DNA of 64,000 bases from JACPYM01 sp963699175 (GCA_963699175.1 OY969418.1:186001-250000); one strand, 5' to 3'. Counted from the first letter of the stretch, positions 15,810 through 24,576 are shown. Program-made: numbers and translations. Notes: a model not told the origin generated them from the letters alone.

Positions 15810-17883
15810 ACAGCCCTGGTGGCAACGCGCGTTTCCGAATAACGAATGGGCGTTGTTGGCGCTCCTATTGTTTGAAGCCGTGGTTTTCAGTGTGATGGGG
15901 AGCAACTTCCTGACGCGCGCAAACGGCTTTGAGTTAGTGAGGTTAAGTGTAGAGATCGGCCTGTTGGCGTTGGCTTTGACGCCGATCATTATCACAGGCG
16001 GGATTGATCTGTCAGTCGGTTCGCTGATGGGGTTGACGGCCATAGTCTTTGGAGCGTTGAGTCAGAAACATGGCTGGCCGATTCCATTGGCCGCGTTGAC
16101 GGCCTTGTTGTTGGGCACAGCAGGTGGCGGATTGAATGCTTGGTTGATTACGCGATTCAGCTTGCCACCATTAATCGTGACGCTCGGCTCGTTCTCGTTG
16201 TTTCGCGGGCTGGCAGAAGGGCTGACTGGCGCGGTCGAAAACTACACTGATTTTTCGGCGTCTTTCTTGTTTCTCGGCCAGGGTTATTGGAGCGGTGTAG
16301 TTCCGACGCAAACTTTTGTGCTCTTGCTGGCGGTCATCGGCTATTGGATTTTGCTGCATCGCACGATCATCGGGCGGGCGCTTTATGCCATCGGCTTTTC
16401 GGCAGAAGGCGCGCGCTATTCGGGCATTCCGGTCGAGCGGCGGTTGCGCTTGATCTATCTGCTCTCCGGCTTGTCAGCCAGCGTAGCCGCAATCATCTAC
16501 GTCGCGCATTTGGGACAAGCGAAGTCGGATGCCGGAACAGGCTACGAGTTGATGGCGATCACGACAGTGGTGCTGGGCGGGACTTCGATCTTTGGCGGGC
16601 GCGGGACGATTTGGGGCACGCTCTTTGGCTTGGCGGCGCTGGTTGTTTTACAGAATGGCTTGCGCTTGAGTGCGCTGCCTGCGGAATTGGCGGGCATCTT
16701 GACGGGCGTGCTGCTGGTCGCCGTGATTGTGTTAGATCGGCTTTCAGGTTTACGGCGCCGCGTCGTCACAAAGGCCGACAACCTCAAATCTGAAATTGAA
16801 GAATTTGAAATGAAGAACTCACAAGTAGCGATCATCTGCGCAGCAATATTGGGCGCGGCACTTATCATTGCGGGCAGCAATTGGATGCTGGCAAATTCAT
16901 TGCGCGCTCGGATGAGTGACGGCGTACCGGTTTATAATCCGAACAATTCCGTTGTTGCCGCGCGCAAGGTTGTCGTTGGCATGATGCCCAAAGAGAAGGG
17001 CGATCCCTATTTCATCAGTTGCCGCAAAGGCGCGGAGGAAGCAGCGCGTGAGTTGGGCGTCGAACTACTTTGGGACGGCCCGACCAGTTTGGACGCAGCC
17101 AAGCAGAACGAAGTCGTCGAGGCGTGGATCACTAAAGGCGTGGACGTGATTGCGGTGAGCGTCGAAAACCAGGCAGGCATCTCGACTGTCTTGCGGAAGG
17201 CGCGCGAGAAAGGCATTAAGGTTTTGACCTGGGATGCCGACGCGCAAAAGGACGCGCGCGATTTCCTGATTAACCAAGCCACGCCGCAAGGCATTGGTTA
17301 CACGCTGACCGACGAGGCGGCGCGCATTCTGAACGGCATTTCGGGCGGGAAAGGGGGCGAATTTGCCATCATCACGGCCAGCCTGAGCGCGGCCAATCAG
17401 AACGAATGGATCAAGCACATCAAGGCGCGCTTGGCCGAGAAATATCCGCAACTGAAGCTCGTCGCCATTCAGCCGAGCGATGGCGACCGTGACCGCGCGT
17501 TTACCGAGACGCAGAACGTGTTGAAGGTCTATCCGAACGTCAAATTGATTATGGGCATCGCTGCGCCTGCTGTGCCTGGCGCGGCGGAGGCGGTCAAACA
17601 ATCAGGGCGCACGGATGTCAAAGTCATCGGGCTATCGCTGCCTAATATGTGCAAGCCGTATGTGCACGACGGTGTAATTGAAAGCGTGGTCTTGTGGAAT
17701 ACGCTCGACTTGGGTTATTTGACGGTGCAGGCAGCGAAGGCGTTGAGCAGTGGCGAGTTGAAACTTGGTGTGAGTTCATTGCAAGTGGGCAAGCTTGGGA
17801 AGATCGAAGTGAAGGGTGATGAAGTGATGCTGGGCGCGCCGTTTATTTTCAATAAGAGCAATATTGATAAGTTTGATTTCTGA
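15781..17883 (+). CDS. Fused ABC sugar permease and periplasmic sugar-binding protein
   Basis: 700 residues made of two genes usually separate. Residues 1 to about 325 are a second RbsC-type permease (IIITGGIDLSVGSLMGLTAIVFG, GRALYAIGFSAEGARYSGIPVERR, ELMAITTVVLGGTSIFGGRGTIWG). A short polar linker (NLKSEIEEFEMKN) leads to a membrane segment (about 348-368) and then a RbsB/RhaS-like binding domain: VVVGMMPKEKGDPYFISCRKGAEEAARELGV, KGVDVIAVSVENQAGI, VKLIMGIAAPAVPGAAEAVKQSG. An in-frame ATG at 16810 (residue 344) could be the old start of the binding protein, but no good ribosome-binding site precedes it. Context points to L-rhamnose. Confidence 0.88.
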   Translation: MQESKPLLIEQPWWQRAFPNNEWALLALLLFEAVVFSVMGSNFLTRANGFELVRLSVEIGLLALALTPIIITGGIDLSVGSLMGLTAIVFGALSQKHGWPIPLAALTALLLGTAGGGLNAWLITRFSLPPLIVTLGSFSLFRGLAEGLTGAVENYTDFSASFLFLGQGYWSGVVPTQTFVLLLAVIGYWILLHRTIIGRALYAIGFSAEGARYSGIPVERRLRLIYLLSGLSASVAAIIYVAHLGQAKSDAGTGYELMAITTVVLGGTSIFGGRGTIWGTLFGLAALVVLQNGLRLSALPAELAGILTGVLLVAVIVLDRLSGLRRRVVTKADNLKSEIEEFEMKNSQVAIICAAILGAALIIAGSNWMLANSLRARMSDGVPVYNPNNSVVAARKVVVGMMPKEKGDPYFISCRKGAEEAARELGVELLWDGPTSLDAAKQNEVVEAWITKGVDVIAVSVENQAGISTVLRKAREKGIKVLTWDADAQKDARDFLINQATPQGIGYTLTDEAARILNGISGGKGGEFAIITASLSAANQNEWIKHIKARLAEKYPQLKLVAIQPSDGDRDRAFTETQNVLKVYPNVKLIMGIAAPAVPGAAEAVKQSGRTDVKVIGLSLPNMCKPYVHDGVIESVVLWNTLDLGYLTVQAAKALSSGELKLGVSSLQVGKLGKIEVKGDEVMLGAPFIFNKSNIDKFDF

Positions 17884-17907
17884 TCTGCTGCCGAAGGGAT
17901 GAACTAA

Positions 17908-19095
17908 ATGAAAAACGCAAAAATCAAAGAAGTCCGCGCCTACATCATTGATCCGGGCGAAGCGGGGGCTGACTACCACAATCAAGGCAAAGGGCATTGG
18001 ATCGTAGACAGGCCGATTGCCAACCCGATGTCCATCTACGAACAATACAAAGCCAATCGCACAAGCTGGGGCATTAACGCACTCGGCACCGTGGTCTGCG
18101 AGGTCGAGTTGGACAAAGGCATCATCGGCATCGGCACCAGCATCGGCGGCTATCCGGCTTGCTACATCATCGAAAAACATCTGAACCGTTTCGTCGAAGG
18201 CCAAGACCCGCATAACGTCGAATTGATCTGGGATCAGATGTGGCGCGGCTCGCTGCCTTACGGGCGCAAGGGCCTGCCGATTCATGCCATCAGCGCGGTT
18301 GATCTGGCCATCTGGGATTGCTTGGGCAAGCTGCACGACGAGCCGATCTACAATCTGCTGGGCGGCAAGACGAAAGATCGCTTGCGCGTCTACGCCACGA
18401 CGGCACGACCCGACAAGGCGAAAGAGTTAGGTTTCATTGCTGCCAAAATTCCTTGTCCGTACGGGCCAGGTGATGGCGATGAAGGCTTGCGCAAGAACAT
18501 CGAAGTCATCGCCAAGGCGCGCGAGTCGGTGGGGCCGGATTTCCCGCTCAGACTTGATTGTTATATGTCGTTGACCGTGCCCTACGCGATCAAGCTGGCG
18601 CAGGAGATGAAGCCGTTCAGGTTTCACTGGATTGAAGAATGTCTACCGCCGGACGATTACGAAGGCTACGCCGAATTGAAACGCCGCGTTGATTGGCTGT
18701 TGATCACGACGGGCGAGCACGAATACACGCGCTACGGTTTCCGCGAACTGATCGCGCGCAAGTGCGCCGACGTTTTGCAGCCCGACATCAATTGGGTGGG
18801 AGGTTTGACCGAAGCGCGGCGCATTTACGCAATGGCTTCGGCTTACGACATTCCTTGCGTTCCGCACGGGTCGAGTGTCTTTTCGTATCACATCCAGTAC
18901 GCGATGCCGAACGCGCCTTTCGCCGAGTTTCTGATGATGAGTCCAGCCGCGGACGAGATCGTGCCATTGTTCGGCGATCTGTTTGTAGACGAGCCGGTGC
19001 CGAAAGACGGCTACCTGGATCTGCCGGACAAGCCGGGCTGGGGCGTGGAATTGAATCGAGATAAATTGAAATTGGTCAGGCCATACACGCGGTAA
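17908..19095 (+). CDS. rhmD: L-rhamnonate dehydratase
   Basis: 395 residues, close to the usual ~400. Enolase-superfamily barrel with metal ligands in LRLDCYMS (about 216), HWIEECLPPDDYEGY (about 243) and TTGEHEYT (about 270), and the catalytic histidine in VPHGSSVFSYH (about 320). The stretches RVYATTARPDKAKELGFIAAK, LQPDINWVGGLTEARRIYAMA, FAEFLMMSPAADEIVPLFG and KPGWGVELNRD are those of L-rhamnonate dehydratases such as the E. coli enzyme. It dehydrates L-rhamnonate to 2-keto-3-deoxy-L-rhamnonate in the cytoplasm. It follows the transporter by 24 bases and precedes the SDR of the next step by 20 bases. Confidence 0.93.
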   Translation: MKNAKIKEVRAYIIDPGEAGADYHNQGKGHWIVDRPIANPMSIYEQYKANRTSWGINALGTVVCEVELDKGIIGIGTSIGGYPACYIIEKHLNRFVEGQDPHNVELIWDQMWRGSLPYGRKGLPIHAISAVDLAIWDCLGKLHDEPIYNLLGGKTKDRLRVYATTARPDKAKELGFIAAKIPCPYGPGDGDEGLRKNIEVIAKARESVGPDFPLRLDCYMSLTVPYAIKLAQEMKPFRFHWIEECLPPDDYEGYAELKRRVDWLLITTGEHEYTRYGFRELIARKCADVLQPDINWVGGLTEARRIYAMASAYDIPCVPHGSSVFSYHIQYAMPNAPFAEFLMMSPAADEIVPLFGDLFVDEPVPKDGYLDLPDKPGWGVELNRDKLKLVRPYTR

Positions 19096-19115
19096 GCAAT
19101 AGATAAAAGGAAACA

Positions 19116-19862
19116 ATGAACAATCAATTCAATGATCAAGTCGCAATCATTACGGGCGCAGCCGCTGGCTTAGGCTTCGCCATCGCCGAGCGGTTGGCTG
19201 GCGAGGGCGCAAAAGTCGCAATGCTCGATCTGCAAAAAGGCCCATTGCAAAAGGCCGCCAAACAAATTGGCGCACAGGCCAAAGCGTACGCACTGGACGT
19301 GACGAATGAAAAGCAGGTCGCCAAGACCGTCAATCAGATTGCCAAACAATTTGGGCGTGTAGACATTCTGGTCAACAGCGCGGGCGTGACGGGCAAGACT
19401 GGCATCAAGACGCATGAGGTTGAATTCGACAACTTCAAGTTTGTTTTCGAGGTGAACGTCAACGGCAGCTTTTTGACTTCGCGCGCTGCCTTGCCGCACA
19501 TGCTCAAACGCAACTACGGGCGCATCCTGCACATTGCTTCAATCGCGGGCAAGGAGGGCAACGCTGGGATGCTGGCTTATTCGGCCTCCAAAGCCGCGGT
19601 CATTGGAATGACAAAGGTGCAGGGCAAGGAGTACGCTGAGACCGGCATCACCGTGAACGCGTTTGCGCCAGCTGTGATTCGCACGGCGATGGTCGAGGCG
19701 TTGCCGGAAGAGCAGGTCAGGTACATGACAGACAAGATTCCAATGAAGCGGTGCGGGACGTTGGAAGAGGTTGCCAACCTCTGTACATTCATTGTGTCGC
19801 CGGGCGCGAGTTTTACGACAGGCTTCACCTTCGATATGACCGGCGGGCGAGCGACTTATTGA
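19116..19862 (+). CDS. SDR dehydrogenase, probable 2-keto-3-deoxy-L-rhamnonate dehydrogenase
   Basis: 248 residues behind AAAGGAAACA. Classical SDR features are TGAAAGLGFAIAERL, NSAGVTG, the catalytic Ser-Tyr-Lys in IASIAGKEGNAGMLAYSASKAAVIG, and the C-terminal TTGFTFDMTGGRATY. Location directly after rhmD suggests that it oxidises the 2-keto-3-deoxy acid to the 2,4-diketo acid, as in the diketo-hydrolase route; family resemblance alone cannot fix the substrate. The hydrolase of that route (normally a fumarylacetoacetase-family protein) is not in the window. Confidence 0.87.
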   Translation: MNNQFNDQVAIITGAAAGLGFAIAERLAGEGAKVAMLDLQKGPLQKAAKQIGAQAKAYALDVTNEKQVAKTVNQIAKQFGRVDILVNSAGVTGKTGIKTHEVEFDNFKFVFEVNVNGSFLTSRAALPHMLKRNYGRILHIASIAGKEGNAGMLAYSASKAAVIGMTKVQGKEYAETGITVNAFAPAVIRTAMVEALPEEQVRYMTDKIPMKRCGTLEEVANLCTFIVSPGASFTTGFTFDMTGGRATY

Positions 19863-19868
19863 GCAAAT

Positions 19869-20015
19869 ATGGGCTGGTTGCGCAGACAACTCGACGAATT
19901 GAGGCTGCTCCTTTTTATGATGGTAGGTATCAGCCCGCCGCGGGATTTGCAGGAACGCGCGGGGCTACTCAAGTCTGACAAGGAGAAGGCTGAAAAAGAA
20001 GACAAGAAGCAATGA
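19869..20015 (+). CDS. 48-residue small protein in the rhamnose operon
   Basis: ATG 19869 to TGA 20013-20015, overlapping the next start as ATGA. The N-terminal half is an amphipathic/hydrophobic helix (WLRRQLDELRLLLFMMVGI). The C-terminal half is strongly charged (LLKSDKEKAEKEDKKQ). No known family recognised. Tight spacing (6 bases after the SDR stop) and the four-base overlap with the following gene argue that it is translated. It could be a small membrane-associated subunit; role unknown. Confidence 0.65.
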   Translation: MGWLRRQLDELRLLLFMMVGISPPRDLQERAGLLKSDKEKAEKEDKKQ

Positions 20016-20785
20016 GCTATCAAGTGCAGGTTCTGAAGATGGGCGAGTGTGAAGTCGCTGGCCCGGAAGTTTATTGGATGAATCATTGGAACGATTGGGT
20101 GAAGCTCTATTTCTGGATGGTCGTGATTCGCGGCAATGGCATCACGGCTGTGATCAATACGGGGCCGCCGGAGGATTTGACCGACTTGAACGCGCGCTGG
20201 ATCGGCGCGTTTGGTGAGCGCGGTTGTATGAAACGCGAGGACAGCGAGCGCCCGCTGAATGCACTGGCCACGCTTGGCATTAAGCCGGAAGAAGTCACAC
20301 ACGTACTCATCACGCCCTTGCAATCTTACGCGACGGCCAATATTCAGCTCTTCAAAAACGCGCAGATCTGTCTCTCCAAACGCGGCTGGATCGAAGATTT
20401 TCACGCCGAGAAGTTTCCGATGCATGTGTCGCGTTGGCATCGCATTCCGCAAGACACGCTGCATTACCTGATGTTTGATGGCTGGGAGAAAGTACGCTTG
20501 CTGGAAGATGAAGACGAAATCGCGCCAGGCTTGTCGTGCTTTTGGACTGGCGTGCATCACCGCTCCTCGATGTGCTACGTGATCGAAACTGCCAAAGGCA
20601 AGGTCGGCGTTTCGGACTGCGTCTTCAAATACAAAAACATCGAAGAGGGCGAGCCACTCGGCATTCAGGAGAGCCTGGAAGAGTTTCACCGCGCGTGTCA
20701 GCGCATCAAACGCGAGACGCAACTCTTCATTCCACTGTACGAGCCGGACGTGTGGCAGCGCCATCCACAGGGCAAAGTCGCTTGA
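20012..20785 (+). CDS. Metallo-beta-lactamase-fold protein without the metal-binding motif
   Basis: 257 residues. The overall pattern is that of MBL hydrolases (VVIRGNGITAVINTGPP, ALATLGIKPEEVTHVLIT, PGLSCFWTGVHHRSSMCYVIETAKGKVGVSDCVFKY). However, the signature that should follow VLIT, namely H-x-H-x-D-H, reads PLQSYA at residues 102-107, so all four ligands of the motif are replaced. A histidine pair (GVHH) and the late Asp (VSDC) remain. In this operon an aldonolactonase would be expected, and MBL proteins can be lactonases, but without metal the mechanism would have to differ. It may be catalytic in a new way or regulatory. Confidence 0.75.
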   Translation: MSYQVQVLKMGECEVAGPEVYWMNHWNDWVKLYFWMVVIRGNGITAVINTGPPEDLTDLNARWIGAFGERGCMKREDSERPLNALATLGIKPEEVTHVLITPLQSYATANIQLFKNAQICLSKRGWIEDFHAEKFPMHVSRWHRIPQDTLHYLMFDGWEKVRLLEDEDEIAPGLSCFWTGVHHRSSMCYVIETAKGKVGVSDCVFKYKNIEEGEPLGIQESLEEFHRACQRIKRETQLFIPLYEPDVWQRHPQGKVA

Positions 20786-20799
20786 AGCAGGAGACGATC

Positions 20800-21114
20800 A
20801 TGATTCGCAAAGCTTTTCTGATGCGGCTCGAACCTGGCAATCAAGCCGAATACGAACGGCGGCACAACCCGATCTGGCCGGAGTTAGAAGCAACACTCAA
20901 AGCACACGGCGTGCACAACTATTCGATCTATCTCGAACGCGAATCGGATTATCTGTTTGCCTTCGCAGAAATCGAATCAGAAGAGCGTTGGCAGCAAATC
21001 GCGCAGACGGAAGTCTGTCAACGCTGGTGGGCCTATATGAAAGACCTGATGCTGACCAATGAGGATAATAGCCCGGTCGCGCTGGAGCTGAAGGAAGTGT
21101 TTCACCTGGATTGA
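20800..21114 (+). CDS. rhaM: L-rhamnose mutarotase
   Basis: 104 residues, the exact length of the family, starting at ATG 20800 behind GCAGGAGA. It aligns almost throughout with E. coli RhaM: MIRKAFLMRLEPG, YERRHNPIWPELEATLKAHG, HNYSIYLE, FAEIESEERWQQIA, VCQRWWAYMKDLM, NEDNSPVALELKEVFHLD. It interconverts alpha- and beta-L-rhamnopyranose after uptake and gives the strongest evidence that the operon handles L-rhamnose. The catalytic His/Tyr-rich core (RRHNPIWPE, NYSIYL, RWW) is intact. Confidence 0.95.
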   Translation: MIRKAFLMRLEPGNQAEYERRHNPIWPELEATLKAHGVHNYSIYLERESDYLFAFAEIESEERWQQIAQTEVCQRWWAYMKDLMLTNEDNSPVALELKEVFHLD

Positions 21115-21118
21115 GACT

Positions 21119-21898
21119 ATGAGCGAGAGATTGAAGGATAAAGTTGCAATTGTGACAGGCGGTGGCGCTGGCATCGGCCAGGCCACCTGCGAGGTGTTTG
21201 CTGAAGAAGGCGCTAAAGTCGTCATCGCCGATATTGATGACGAGCAAGGTCAGACACTCGCCCGTGCCATCAATGCGAAGGGCGGCCAGGCGACTTTCGT
21301 CCACACCGATATTTCCAATGAAGACGATGCGCAGCGTTTGACCGCTGAAGCGGTGACGCAATTCGGCTCGGTGGATGTGCTCGTCAACAATGCCGCGACC
21401 TTCGTCTTGAAAGGCGTCGAAGCGACAGTCGCCGATTGGCAGCGCAGCCTAAGCGTCAACGTCATCGGTACATCGCTCGTCACCAAATTTGCTTTTGAAG
21501 CAATGAAACGTAACGATGGCGGCAAGGGCAAAGGCGCGATTGTCAACTTGGCTTCGATGTCAGGTTTCATCGCACAGCCGAACTTCGTCACTTACAGCGC
21601 CACTAAAGCTGCCCTCTTGCAGATGACACGCAACCTGGCTTTGGATTTCGCGCCCTTCAACATTCGCGTCAACGCAGTTTGTCCGGGCACGATTGTCACG
21701 CAGGCGACCGAGCGCCATCGCGCTACTGTGGGCATTTCGATGGAAGAGTTCATGGCGGAAGAGGGGCCGAAACACATACTCAACCGCGTCGGGCAGCCGC
21801 GCGAGGTGGCCTACGCGATTCTGTTTTTGGCTTCGGACGAGGCCTCGTTCATCACGGCAACACACTTGATGGTTGATGGCGGCTACGTCGCGCGTTAA
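21119..21898 (+). CDS. SDR dehydrogenase, probable L-rhamnose 1-dehydrogenase
   Basis: 259 residues, starting 5 bases after the rhaM stop. SDR motifs are TGGGAGIGQATCEVF, VVIADIDDEQGQ (an acidic residue after the second strand, suggesting NAD preference), NNAATF, and the Ser-Tyr-Lys set in LASMSGFIAQPNFVTYSATKAAL. Its place at the end of the rhamnose operon fits oxidation of L-rhamnose to the lactone, the first committed step. Either of the two SDRs could in principle take either step; the assignment by gene order is inference. Confidence 0.85.
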   Translation: MSERLKDKVAIVTGGGAGIGQATCEVFAEEGAKVVIADIDDEQGQTLARAINAKGGQATFVHTDISNEDDAQRLTAEAVTQFGSVDVLVNNAATFVLKGVEATVADWQRSLSVNVIGTSLVTKFAFEAMKRNDGGKGKGAIVNLASMSGFIAQPNFVTYSATKAALLQMTRNLALDFAPFNIRVNAVCPGTIVTQATERHRATVGISMEEFMAEEGPKHILNRVGQPREVAYAILFLASDEASFITATHLMVDGGYVAR

Positions 21899-21926
21899 TC
21901 GCGTGGATTGGGCTGTGGTCGCTGAC

Positions 21927-23054
21927 TCAACGCAGGATTAGCAGGACAATAGCCAGCGCGCCCAAGAAAACGCCAAACGGCATTTCGACTCTCATCCCGG
22001 CCTTGCTGCGCCGCGCCATTATCACACCCGTGACCGCGCCAAGTATCGAGCCGTACAACAGCACTACGAAGGCCGCATACCAGCCAAGAAAAGCGCCAAT
22101 CACGGCCATCATCTTCACATCACCCAAGCCCATGCCCTCCGTTTTGCGCACTAGAAAGTAGATAGCGCGCAAGAACCAGACGGCGCCCGCGCCACCGAAC
22201 GCGCCGCTAGCAGCTCGTAACAAACCGTGATATGCACGGTCGGCGACTGGCAAGTTGGCGGGCGCCAGACTGTAGAGCCAAATAGTCCAAACCACTGCCA
22301 ACAGCACACCAAGGATCATTGTCCCGATGATGACGCGCTTTCGTTTACCTTCGCGCCGCATTTCGCTTTCCATCTCTTCCGTCAACACGGCTTCGTCAGT
22401 CGTATCATCGTTCTTGTCTTCTTCGTATTCAAAGTAGCGGTCGAACAACACTACGTCCAGCCAGTCGAGCAGCCAGAAAGCTGGCGCAGCCAACGCAAGG
22501 ATCAATGCGCCAAAGAGTGCCGCCTCGCCCCGCACAAAATCGTTGATCGGTCGGCCAAAGGAGATCAGCAATTCCACTTGCGGTGTCAGCAGAGCATTCA
22601 CACCGCTGCGCGACGCGGCTACGGCCAATGTCAGGACGAAGGTCGGGTAGATGATCACGTCCGGCAGGATTTTGTGTTTCGCATCAATAAAAATCAGCGC
22701 CAGCATCACCGCAATAAAGGCCATCCGCACCAACGACAGCCAGTTTGCATCTGTATGCCAGACGACGGCAGCGAAGAGCGAGGCGGTCAGCAACTCGACT
22801 ATCAGATAGATAGGTGAAATCCGCGTTTGGCAGGCGCGGCAACGTCCGCGCAACCAAGCGAAGCTGAGCAGCGGGATGTTATCAATTGCGCGTAAGGCCT
22901 TGTGGCAGACCGGACAACGCGACCCGGGCAGGCTGATTGATTCGCCCAGCGGCACGCGCTGGATGACCACGTTCAGAAAGCTGCCAATCACCAAACCAAA
23001 GATGAAAGCCAAAATGGCAAGATAGGTGGGTGAAAGATCGGTAAGTAATGACAT
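21927..23054 (-). CDS. Prepilin peptidase (type IV leader peptidase, A24 family)
   Basis: About 375 residues from ATG 23054; the open frame runs on to a TTG at 23087. Multiple membrane segments are present. The zinc-binding cytoplasmic loop has CPVC and CRAC, and the catalytic aspartates sit in FIDAKHKILPD and GMGLGDVKMMAVIGAFLGW. It cleaves and N-methylates type IV prepilins and pseudopilins at the inner membrane. A charged insert (about residues 200-235: FEYEEDKNDDTTDEAVLTEEMESEMRR) makes it longer than typical. It is convergent with the rhamnose operon and not obviously part of a pilus cluster here. Confidence 0.92.
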   Translation of the reverse strand: MSLLTDLSPTYLAILAFIFGLVIGSFLNVVIQRVPLGESISLPGSRCPVCHKALRAIDNIPLLSFAWLRGRCRACQTRISPIYLIVELLTASLFAAVVWHTDANWLSLVRMAFIAVMLALIFIDAKHKILPDVIIYPTFVLTLAVAASRSGVNALLTPQVELLISFGRPINDFVRGEAALFGALILALAAPAFWLLDWLDVVLFDRYFEYEEDKNDDTTDEAVLTEEMESEMRREGKRKRVIIGTMILGVLLAVVWTIWLYSLAPANLPVADRAYHGLLRAASGAFGGAGAVWFLRAIYFLVRKTEGMGLGDVKMMAVIGAFLGWYAAFVVLLYGSILGAVTGVIMARRSKAGMRVEMPFGVFLGALAIVLLILR

Positions 23055-23443
23055 CGGTAGTTGAGTCGAGTGCGCCAGTAGTTTCAAGTGGGACGCAAGC
23101 TAACGCCCGCCATTGTCTACAGTAGGCACAGCCTTGTCCATTATTAAGTGCAAAAAATAGCGGAGCCAAAGGCGGCTTGTTTATTAACCCTAATGTACCG
23201 CTGGAAATCAGCTTGTCACAGAGGCAGGGAGCCACAGAGAAGACTCAGTGGCTGTCATCGTTATTTTTCTTGCTCTGTGCCGCCGTGTCTCTGTGCCCTA
23301 TCTTTATTTCTGTAAGCCTGCCTCAGTAGTTGGCAGAAAAGTCGTTTGCAGTTATTGTTGACCGTCCTTATCGGCAGAAAGAGGCGCAGTAAGAAACAAA
23401 GCTTGGAGTAAAAGGGAGGCGGCGCGCGGCGCTGCGGCACGCG
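23055..23443. other. Intergenic region between pilD-like gene and glycosyltransferase
   Basis: No supported gene. It contains the first copy of the CTCTGTG-type dispersed element (23215-23297) and should hold the divergent promoters of both neighbours, but no convincing -35/-10 pair was found. Confidence 0.6.
23215..23297. repeat. CTCTGTG-type dispersed element, copy 1
   Basis: Contains CACAGAGGCAGGGAGCCACAGAG at the left end and CTCTGTGCCGCCGTGTCTCTGTG at the right end, i.e. roughly inverted purine-/pyrimidine-rich arms. Related copies lie at 36631-36747 and 38435-38519. Confidence 0.75.
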
Positions 23444-24556
23444 ATGAAGATTTTGCAAGTCTGTTCGGCTGAAGCTTTCGGCGGCGGCGAGCGCCACGTC
23501 GCCGATCTGACGCGCGCGTTGATCGAACGCGGGCACGAAGTGCATCTGGCCGTGCGCCCCAATTCGCCTTTGCGCGAAGTGCTGATGGCCACGCGGGTGA
23601 ACTGGCACGAGTTGGGCTTGCGCAATGCGCTCGACGTGATGAGCGCTTGGCAATTGGCCGAAACCATCAAACGCGAGCGCATTGAAGTGCTGCACGCACA
23701 CGTGGCACGGGATTACATCTTCAGTGGCATTGCGGCGCGCATGGTCAAACACGAACAGCCTGTCCGCTTCTTTCTCACGCGTCATCACTTCAACCCTGTC
23801 AAAGCCAATCCGGTCTATGCCTGGACGATTGGCGAAGTCAGCCGGCTCATCGCTGTCTCGGCCAGCGTAGCGGCGCGCTTGAACGAAGCTTTCCCGCAAC
23901 TGGCCGAGCGCACGATTGTCATCCCGAACTGGGTTGACCTGCGGCGCGTCGGCAAACTCAGCAAAGAAGTGGCGCGTGGGCTATTGGGTCTCAAACACAA
24001 TTGGGTGGTTGGGCTGATCGGGCAACTCACGCCACTCAAGCGGCAGGACTTGTTTATCAGTGCCGCCGCACAATTGATCCGCGAGCGCGCCTGGTCGGAT
24101 GTAGATTTTGTTATTGTTGGCGCGCCGGGCAAGAATGAAGCAGATGAAGCTTATGCGGCGCAACTACGCGCGCAGGTTGAAGCCTTAGGTGTACAAACAC
24201 AAGTGCGGTTCACGGGTTACATCAATGAGCTGCCGATGCGCTTGCAGGCTTTTGATGTGGTCGTTGTGCCTTCGGACAATGAAGCTTTTTCGCTGGCATT
24301 GATCGAGGCGATGGCAGCGGGGTGTGCTGTGGTGGCTGCGCGCGTCGGAGGAATGGTGGAGCTTGTCGAAGACGAGCAGACTGGCTTGTTGATCGAGCCA
24401 GACGATGATTGGGCGTTGGGGACGGCCATCTCACGCTTGTTGGTTGACCGGACGATGCGCGTGAAGTTTGGCGAAGCGGCGCGCGCGTCGGTGCTGGAAC
24501 GATTCGAGCGCGAGTACGTCATTGATCGGATCGAACAGCTTTACGCCACAGGCTGA
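23444..24556 (+). CDS. Family 4 glycosyltransferase (GT-B)
   Basis: 370 residues. N-terminal GT-B motif MKILQVCSAEAFGGGERHVADLTRAL, acceptor-domain His region VLHAHVARDYIFSG, and C-terminal donor-binding domain VVGLIGQLTPLKRQDLFI, VRFTGYINELP and the E-x7-E motif in NEAFSLALIEAMAAGCAVVA. It transfers sugar from a nucleotide donor during cell-surface glycan synthesis; donor and acceptor are not determined. The nucleotide-sugar epimerase at 26686-27666 may be related in pathway. Its stop is followed within 20 bases by the ATC-hydrolase-like gene. Confidence 0.9.
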   Translation: MKILQVCSAEAFGGGERHVADLTRALIERGHEVHLAVRPNSPLREVLMATRVNWHELGLRNALDVMSAWQLAETIKRERIEVLHAHVARDYIFSGIAARMVKHEQPVRFFLTRHHFNPVKANPVYAWTIGEVSRLIAVSASVAARLNEAFPQLAERTIVIPNWVDLRRVGKLSKEVARGLLGLKHNWVVGLIGQLTPLKRQDLFISAAAQLIRERAWSDVDFVIVGAPGKNEADEAYAAQLRAQVEALGVQTQVRFTGYINELPMRLQAFDVVVVPSDNEAFSLALIEAMAAGCAVVAARVGGMVELVEDEQTGLLIEPDDDWALGTAISRLLVDRTMRVKFGEAARASVLERFEREYVIDRIEQLYATG

Positions 24557-24576
24557 TGGCGCTCAATGGAGGTCGT

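Noticed and set aside
21119..21898. Naming this SDR as a confirmed L-rhamnose dehydrogenase
   Set aside because: SDR substrate cannot be read from motifs; only operon position supports it, so no gene symbol is given.
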